Positions 57,338 through 64,000 of a stretch of 64,000 bases of DNA are shown piece by piece. A model generated the notes under the pieces. It was not told the DNA's origin. It saw nothing but the letters and a program-made list of their open reading frames with translations, and did no database searches. A program made the translations under genes and the position numbers. Location of the stretch: NCBI GenBank assembly GCA_029582165.1, contig CM055876.1, positions 21,479,001-21,543,000 on the forward strand, given 5' to 3'. Numbering within the stretch: position 1 is the stretch's first letter; each line of letters opens with the position of its first letter. The stretch is from Portulaca oleracea (lineage: Eukaryota > Streptophyta > Magnoliopsida > Caryophyllales > Portulacaceae).

Positions 57338-59256
57338 ATGGCAAGCGATGAATCTAAATCAAATGAGGTTTATGAACTTGAGCAACAAATAGCATTTTTG
57401 CGTGTGCAATTAGGTAAACAAATGGAAGAGAATAAAATGCTACGAGAAGGTTCTCACGTGATGGTGTTTCGTCACATGGTGAAAGTAGTTCGAAGTCTAA
57501 AAGGCATGATCGTTTGGATTTTAAAGTAGAAGTTCCGAATTTGATGGTAGTCTTAATGTTGAGGATTATCTTGATTGGATACATACCGTTGAGCGTGTCT
57601 TTGAGTTGAAAGATTGTAGTGATGAGCTCAAGGTGAAATACGTTGCTTTGAAATTAAGAAAACATGCTTCTATTTGGTGGACTAACCTTGAAAGAAGAGA
57701 GTTGCAAAGGAAAGAAAGATCCGTTCTTGGGATAAGATGAAGTCAAAATTGCAATCAAGTTTCTTCCCCAATCATCGTCACGACAACTACTACAAGTGCA
57801 AAAGCTTGTCGAGGCTCTAAATCGGTCGAAGAATACACAAGGGAGTTTGAACACCTCCTTTGGCGTTGTGATCTCAGGAGAAGGAACCACAAGTTACAGT
57901 GCGTTACTTGATTGGTTTGAATGATTGGATCGTCATATAGTTGAATTACATTCATATGAATCCCTTGATGAGCTAAGTAACTTGGCTATGAAGTGGAAAG
58001 ACAAAGGAAGGAAAGGGCGAGGAACCTCAAGACCCTATACCCCACTCCCTTACTCTCAAACACAATCAAAGCTCCACAAAATCAGCCCCATCCTCCCTTA
58101 AACCCTCGCCAAACCCACAATAAACCAGCCACAAAATCCCCATCAAAACCCAGTCAAGAACCAAGAACATTAGCTCCAAGAAGGTGTTTCGATGCGAGGT
58201 TGGGACATTATGTGAGTGTCGAAACAAGCGAGTAGTGTCTTTGGTGGAATACGAAAGTGCTTTATATGTAAATGGAGTATGAGAAAGAAGAAGAAGTTAG
58301 GGTTGGCGCCAAAGATGAGGAAGATGTAGTAGAAGAATATGTGGAGGGCCGGATGAAGGAGAACTACTTGTGGTAGAAAGGGCCTTGAATATCACGAATG
58401 TGCGAAAGATCAACTCTGAAGAGAAGCGATTTTCCGCTCTCGTTGTACCATCGGGAGAGTATGCTCCTTGATCATAGATGGAGGAAGTTGCACCAATGCC
58501 GCCTTTACAACAATGGTCAAGAAGTTGCAAATGGAGATTAGCCCACATCCCACACCCTACAGAATACAATGGCTAAACCTTGGGCAAGGCATTCGTATGG
58601 ATCAACGAGTTTTGGTGAGTCTTTCAGTTGGAAAGAATTATCAAGATTCATTGTGGTGTGATATAGTTCCCATGGATACTTGTCATGTTTTATTGGGAAG
58701 GCCATGGTTATATGATAGACATGTCATACATGATGGGAGGGCGACACTTACGCTCTGCCATCAACGAAAGAGGATCACTTTGGCACCTCTTGATCCACCA
58801 TCTCGGCAAAGGAGAAGCGTCATATTGTGTCAATCATGAAGATGGAGTATCAAGGGCATGAAGAGTATAAGGATCCTATTCTTACACATTTGGAGAAGAA
58901 TGAAGCGGATCAGTATCCATCACATTTTGAAACTTCCGAAGCGTATCTTCCATGAGCATCCAAAAGATATCTACTTAGATCACTTGGTTGAAAGGCGAAA
59001 ATTCGAAAGGATGAAATAGCCCAAGTCATCAAAGTACATTGTTTCATGCTAAATGACAAGGGTAAAGTGATAAGAATAGACTTGGGAAGTGAAGCGACAT
59101 GAACAACCAGCGTTCAAGATGGGAAAGCATAAATCCAAGTCTTATGGTGTTCAAGAATTGATCGGAAGAAAGTTTAAGAAGTTCATCAAAGGAATCTATG
59201 ATGACTTCAAAGCTTTCAAGAAGAAAGTCTTTGTGAAGAAGGCAAGTAAGAGTTGA
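57338..59256 (+). pseudogene. Family B Gag-protease-CTD, copy B7
   Basis: MASDESKSNE (Asn to Ser, shared with B8). Gag lost early at GGTTCTCACGTG (two bases short, shared with B9). Protease open 58468-58839. The CTD (KFKKFIKGIYDDFKAFKKK) is readable at 59160-59230. Confidence 0.75.
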
Positions 59257-59298
59257 TTCTCCAAAGTTTGAGGGCAAACTTTTTCAACCGGGGGTGTA

Positions 59299-60137
59299 TG
59301 ATGCATAATTGATGGCCTAATGCATCAAGGTCAACCATAGAGACTTTACTATCCTACTCCAAGGCATTTCAAGTGACATCACGGGCATCTCTACTCCTAG
59401 AGGACTATTGAGCTCCTTATCACAAGGGCCTTAAAGTTCTAATCAAGCCATATGATAGAGCTTTCTCTTATGTACATTTTGGTTTTTGAATCTTTAGTAT
59501 TGGAGTTGTATTTTAGGAGATATTGTATTTTCTTTAAATGATGTCATAATTGAGTGGGATGATGTAAGCCCTTAAAGGGCCTAATCTTGAAGAAGGGTGA
59601 CGCCTAAGGGGAGGTTTCCTACTATAAATACCCCCCCAGGGGTGCCTTGTAAACACATCTCATATTCATACATTCAATCTGATGTCTAAAGTTGGTTCTT
59701 TAGTTCTCTCTAGTTTTGGCTAGAAAACGAATTCCCTTTGGGTTTTTAGTGTGAAATCTTCTCTTCTAATACAAGATTGAGCATTCTTGGGTGGTGAAAG
59801 GAGGAGTAGGAGCTCTTGAAGATTGTGGTGTGGCTGTAGCAATTGGAGAGCCGTTGCTCAATTCTATCAAGTTCTTTTTCGTTTCTCGTTTGGTTCTTCA
59901 TCATTGTAAGTCATTTGATTTCTTTTGTTTTGCTAGTTGTGAATTCACTTGATTGTCTTCAAATTCATGATTAAACTCACGAATCAGCCCTAAATCATCT
60001 ACATCTTTTGGCCTTTGATCTCATATTTCATTCCTTATTTCGTTCCATCTTTGATTCATCTCTTGCAAGTTCTTACTTGTGATATGATCCTTGTTCTTTC
60101 TTGGCATTTTGGTTGTCTTGTGATCCATTATGCATCA
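59299..60137 (+). mobile_element. LTR, family B, copy B8
   Basis: 839 bp; PBS TAGTATCGAGC at 60141. Confidence 0.88.
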
Positions 60138-60407
60138 ATTTAGTATCGAGCTATGTTTAGATGAATCTCCTTTGTTTCTTGCATGAATCTTGGACCTTGT
60201 TTTGTCACAAAATCACATAAACCCCACGTTATACACGCCCTTTGATAGTTCTTCCAAGAACTCATCAAGAACTCATCAAGAACCCATCAAGAACCCATCA
60301 AGAACTCATAAAGAACCCGTAGCTCCTCAAGAACCCTCGTCCTAAACAAACCAAGCCCAAATCCGTCCCTTTCCTCGTGAGTTCATATGACATCAAGTTG
60401 ATTTCTA

Positions 60408-62310
60408 ATGGCAAGCGATGAATCTAAATCAAATGAGGTTTATGAACTTGAGCAACAAATAGCATTTTTGCGTGTGCGATTAGGTAAACAAATGGAAGAG
60501 AATAAAATGCTACGTGAAGGTTCTCTACGTGATGGTGTTTAGTCACATGGTGAAAGTAGTTCGAAGTCTAAAAGGCATGATCGTTTGGATTTTAAAGTAG
60601 AAGTTCCGAATTTGATGGTAGTCTTAATGTTGAGGATTATCTTGATTGGATACATACCGTTGAGCGTGTCTTTGAGTTGAAAGATTGTAGTGATGAGCTC
60701 AAGGTGAAATCGTTGCTTTGAAATTAAGAAAACATGCTTCTATTTGGTGGACTAACCTTCAAAGAAGAGAGTTGCAAAGGAAAGAAAGATCCGTTCTTGG
60801 GATAAGATGAAGTCAAAATTGCAATCAAGTTTCTTCCCCAATCATCGTCCACGACAACTACTACAATTGCAAAAGCTTGTCGAGGCTCTAAATCGGTCGA
60901 AGAATACACAAGGAGTTTGAACACCTCCTTTGGCGTTGTGATCTCGAGGAGAAGGAACCACAAGTTACAGTGCGTTACTTGATTGGTTTGAATGATTGGA
61001 TCGTCATATAGTTGAATTACATTCATATGAATCCCTTGATGAGCTAAGTAACTTGGCTATGAAAGTGGAAAGACAAAGGAAGGAAAGGGCGAGGAACCTC
61101 AAGACCCTATACCCCACTCCTTACTCTCAAACACAATCAAAGCTCCACAAAATCAGCCCCCATCCTCCCTTAAACCCTCGCCAAACCCACAATAAACCAG
61201 CCACAAAATCCCCATCAAACCCAAGTCAGAACCAAGAACATTAGCTCAGAAGGTGTTTCGATGCGAGGTTGGGACATTATGTGGAGTGTCGAACAAGCGA
61301 GTAGTGTCTTTGGTGGAATACCAAAGTGCTTTATATGTAGAGCGGAGTATGAGAAGAAGAAGAAGTTAGGGTTGGCCAAAGATGAGGAAGATGTAGTAGA
61401 AGAATATGTGGAGGAGCCGGATGAAGGAGAACTACTTGTGGTAGAAAGGGCCTTGAATATCACGAATGTCCGAAAGATCAACTCTGAGAAGCAATTTTCC
61501 GCTCGTTGTACCATCAAGGAGAGTATGCTCCTTGATCATAGATGGAGGAAGTTGCACCAATGCGCCTCTACAACAATGGTCAAGAAGTTGCAAATGGAGA
61601 TTAGCCCACATCCCACCTACACAATACAATGGCTAAACCTTGGGCGAGGCATTCGTGTTGATCAACGAGTTTTGGTGAGTCTTTCAATTGGAAAGAATTA
61701 TCAAGATTCATTGTGGTGTGATATAGTTCCCATGGATACTTGTCATGTTTTATTGGGAAGACCATGGTTATATGATAGACATGTCATACATGATGGGAGG
61801 GCGACACTTACACTCTGCCATCGACAAAGAGGATCACTTTGGCACCTCTTGATCCACCATCTCGGCAAAGGAGAAGCGTCATATTGTGTCAATCATGAAG
61901 ATGGAGTATCAAGGGCATGAAGAGTATAAGGATCCTATTCTTACACATTTGGAGAAGAATGAAGCGGATCAGTATCCATCACATTTGAAACTTCCCGAAG
62001 CATATCTTCCATGAGCATCGAAAGATATCTACTTAGATCACTTGGTTGAAAGTCGAAAATTCGAAAGGATGAAATAGCCCAAGTCATCAAAGTACATTGT
62101 TTCATGCTAAATGACAAGGGTAAAGTGATAAGAATAGACTTGGGAAGTGAAGCGACATGAACAACCAGCGTTCAAGATGGGAAAGCATGAATCAAGTCTT
62201 ATGGTGTTAGAATTGATCGGAAGAAAGTTTAAGAAGTTCATCAAAGGAATCTATGATGACTTCAAAGCTTTCAGAAGAAAGTCTTTGTGAAGAAGGCAAG
62301 TAAGAGTTGA
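60408..62310 (+). pseudogene. Family B Gag-protease-CTD, copy B8
   Basis: MASDESKSNE start. GTTTCG of the other copies reads GTTTAG at 60537, giving an in-frame TAG in gag. Frames change at several points. A 219-codon frame at 61261-61920 covers linker and protease (LLGRPWLYDRH) in mixed frames; the CTD follows at 62210-62300. Confidence 0.74.
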
Positions 62311-62351
62311 TTCTCCAAAGTTTGAGGACAAACTTTTTCAGCAGGGGTGTA

Positions 62352-63186
62352 TGATGCATAATTGATGGCCTTATGCATCAAGGTCGACCATGGAGACTTT
62401 ACTATCCTACTCGAGGCATTTCAAGTGACATCACGGGCATCTCTACTCCTAGAGGACTATTGAGCTCCTTATCACAAGGGCCTTAAAGTTCTAATCAAGC
62501 CATATGATAGAGCTTTCTCTTATGTACATTTGGTTTTGAATCTTTAGTATTGGAGTTGTATTTTAGGAGATATTGTATTTTCTTTAAATGATGTCATAAT
62601 TGAGTGGGATGATGTAAGCCCTTAAAGGGCCTAATCTTGAAGAGGGTGACGCCTAAGGGAGGTTTCCTACTATAAATACCCCAGGGGTGCCTTGTAAACA
62701 CATCTCATATTCATACATTCAATCTGATGTCTAAAGTTGGTGCTTTAGTTCTCTCTAGTTTTGGCTAGAAAGCGAATTCCCTTTGGGTTTTCGTGTGAAA
62801 TCTTCTCTTCTAATCCAAGATTGAGCATTCTTGGGTGGTGAAAGGAGGAGTAGGAGCTCTTGAAGATTGTGGTGTGGCTGTAGCAATTGGAGAGCCGTTG
62901 CTCAATTCTATCAAGTTCTTTTTCTCGTTTCTCGTTTGGTTCTTCATCATTGTAAGTCATTTGATTTCTTTTTGTTTTGCTAGTTGTGAATTCACTTGAT
63001 TGTCTTCAAATTCATGATTAAAACTCACGAATCAGCCCCTAAATCATCTACATCTTTTGGCCTTTGATCTCATATTTCATTCCTTATTTCGTTCCATCTT
63101 TGATTCATCTCTTGCAAGTTCTTACTTGTGATATGATCCTTGTTCTTTCTTGGCATTTTGGTTGTCTTGTGATCCATTATGCATCA
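62352..63186 (+). mobile_element. LTR, family B, copy B9
   Basis: 835 bp; hairpin restored to CTTATGCATCA. PBS TAGTATCAGAGC at 63190-63201. Confidence 0.88.
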
Positions 63187-63470
63187 ATTTAGTATCAGAG
63201 CTATGTTTAGATGAATCTCCTTTGTTTCTTGCATGAATCTTCGACCTTGTTTTGTCACAAAATCACATAAACCCCACGTTATACACGCCCCTTTGATAGT
63301 TCTTCCAAGAACTCATCAAGAACTCATCAAGAACTCATCAAGAACCCATCAGAACCCATCAGAACTCATAAAGAACCGTAGCTCCTCAAAGAACCCTCGT
63401 CCTAAACACAAACCAAGCCCAAATCCGTCCCTTTACCTCGTGAGTTCATATGACATCAAGTTGATTTCTA

Positions 63471-64000
63471 ATGGCAAACGATGAATCTAAATCAAATGAG
63501 GTTTATGAACTTGAGAAACAAATAGCATTTTTGCGTGTGCAATTGGGTAAACAAATGGAAGAGAATAAAATGCTACGTGAAGGTTCTCACGTGATGGTGT
63601 TTAGTCACATGGTGAAAGTAGTTCGAAGTCTAAAAGGCATGATCGTTTGGATTTTAAAGTAGAAGTTCGAATTTGATGGTAGTCTTAATGTTGAGGATTA
63701 TCTTGATTGGATACATACCGTTGAGCGTGTCTTTGAGTTGAAAGATTGTAGTGATGAGCTCAAGGTGAAATCGTTGCTTTGAAATTAAGAAAACATGCTT
63801 CTATTTGGTGGACTAACCTTGAAAGAAGAGAGTTGCAAAGGGAAAGAAAGATCCGTTCTTGGGATAAGATGAAGTCAAAATTGCAATCCAAGTTTCTTCC
63901 CCAATCATCGTCCACGACAACTACTACAATTTGCAAAAGCTTGTCGAGGCTCTAAATCGGTCGAAGAATACACAAGGAGTTTGAACACCTCCTTTGGCGT
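63471..64000 (+). pseudogene. Family B Gag, copy B9, cut by window end
   Basis: MANDESKSNEVYELEKQIAF start. Frame lost at GGTTCTCACGTG as in B7; GTTTAG replaces GTTTCG as in B8. Sequence continues through the gag core to the window edge. Confidence 0.75.

Larger units (their letters stand above)
35870..64000 (+). repeat. Tandem array of family B LTR retrotransposons
   Basis: Ten LTRs at 35870, 39467, 42109, 44761, 47383, 50057, 53160, 56228, 59299 and 62352 alternate with internals. LTR spacing is 2642, 2652, 2622 and 2674 bp for B1-B4, then 3103, 3068, 3071 and 3053 bp for B5-B8. The first spacing (3597) includes a 954-bp solo LTR insertion plus a 5-bp duplication. The array continues past the window end. 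Confidence 0.93.

Noticed and set aside
1..64000. Host genes between elements
   Set aside because: All stretches could be assigned to LTRs, leaders or element coding regions; no unexplained unique segment longer than about 50 bp remained.

Overview
The whole 64 kb is plant repetitive DNA: Ty3/Gypsy-type LTR retrotransposons, nested and tandemly amplified. I found no host gene, tRNA, rRNA or CRISPR. A flowering plant is indicated by LTRs of 0.83-1.1 kb with TG...CA ends, a primer-binding site TGGTATCAGAGC matching the 3' end of plant initiator Met-tRNA, 5-bp target-site duplications and plant-type gypsy Gag-Pol motifs. I cannot name the species.

Five related families, labelled here for convenience, occur. 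E is the only one with recognisable active-type RT, RNase H and integrase (19122-22705, frameshifted; a second fragment at 26124-26743). B encodes Gag, zinc knuckle, protease and a short C-terminal domain but no RT, RNase H or integrase. A and C carry a degenerate Gag-Pol polyprotein whose homology to E can be followed from gag to integrase although the key protease, RT and RNase H residues are replaced. D is a fragment with C-like LTRs and B-like C-terminal coding.

Layout. 1-19121: tandem array of family A, five LTRs separated by about 3.3 kb internals, period about 4.32 kb, abutting an E element. 19122-22705: 3' half and LTR of E. 22706-26123: minus-strand B element. 26124-26743: protease/linker fragment of a second E copy. 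26744-28226: minus-strand D fragment. 28227-35869: plus-strand C element containing a nested minus-strand C element (32346-35808, TSD GAGAA); together they form a palindrome with about 3.4 kb arms. 35870-64000: tandem array of family B, ten LTRs, running off the window, with a mosaic solo LTR (37115-38068, TSD GTTTC) in the first copy. Units 1-5 (B0-B4) are about 2.65 kb (B0 apart from the solo LTR) and lack PPT and 3' coding; B5-B8 are about 3.07 kb and keep them.

Likely interplay (inference): A-D share with E the PBS, PPT type, terminal LTR motif and a polyprotein end that reads through the PPT into the 3' LTR, so E-type elements probably supplied enzymes in trans. The arrays themselves look amplified at DNA level: PPT-less units and a PBS with a mismatch to the tRNA CCA end are repeated several times. 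Many frame breaks in array copies are small indels at the same CCG/CAG or homopolymer sites and may be base-calling or consensus errors, so 'pseudogene' calls there are provisional.
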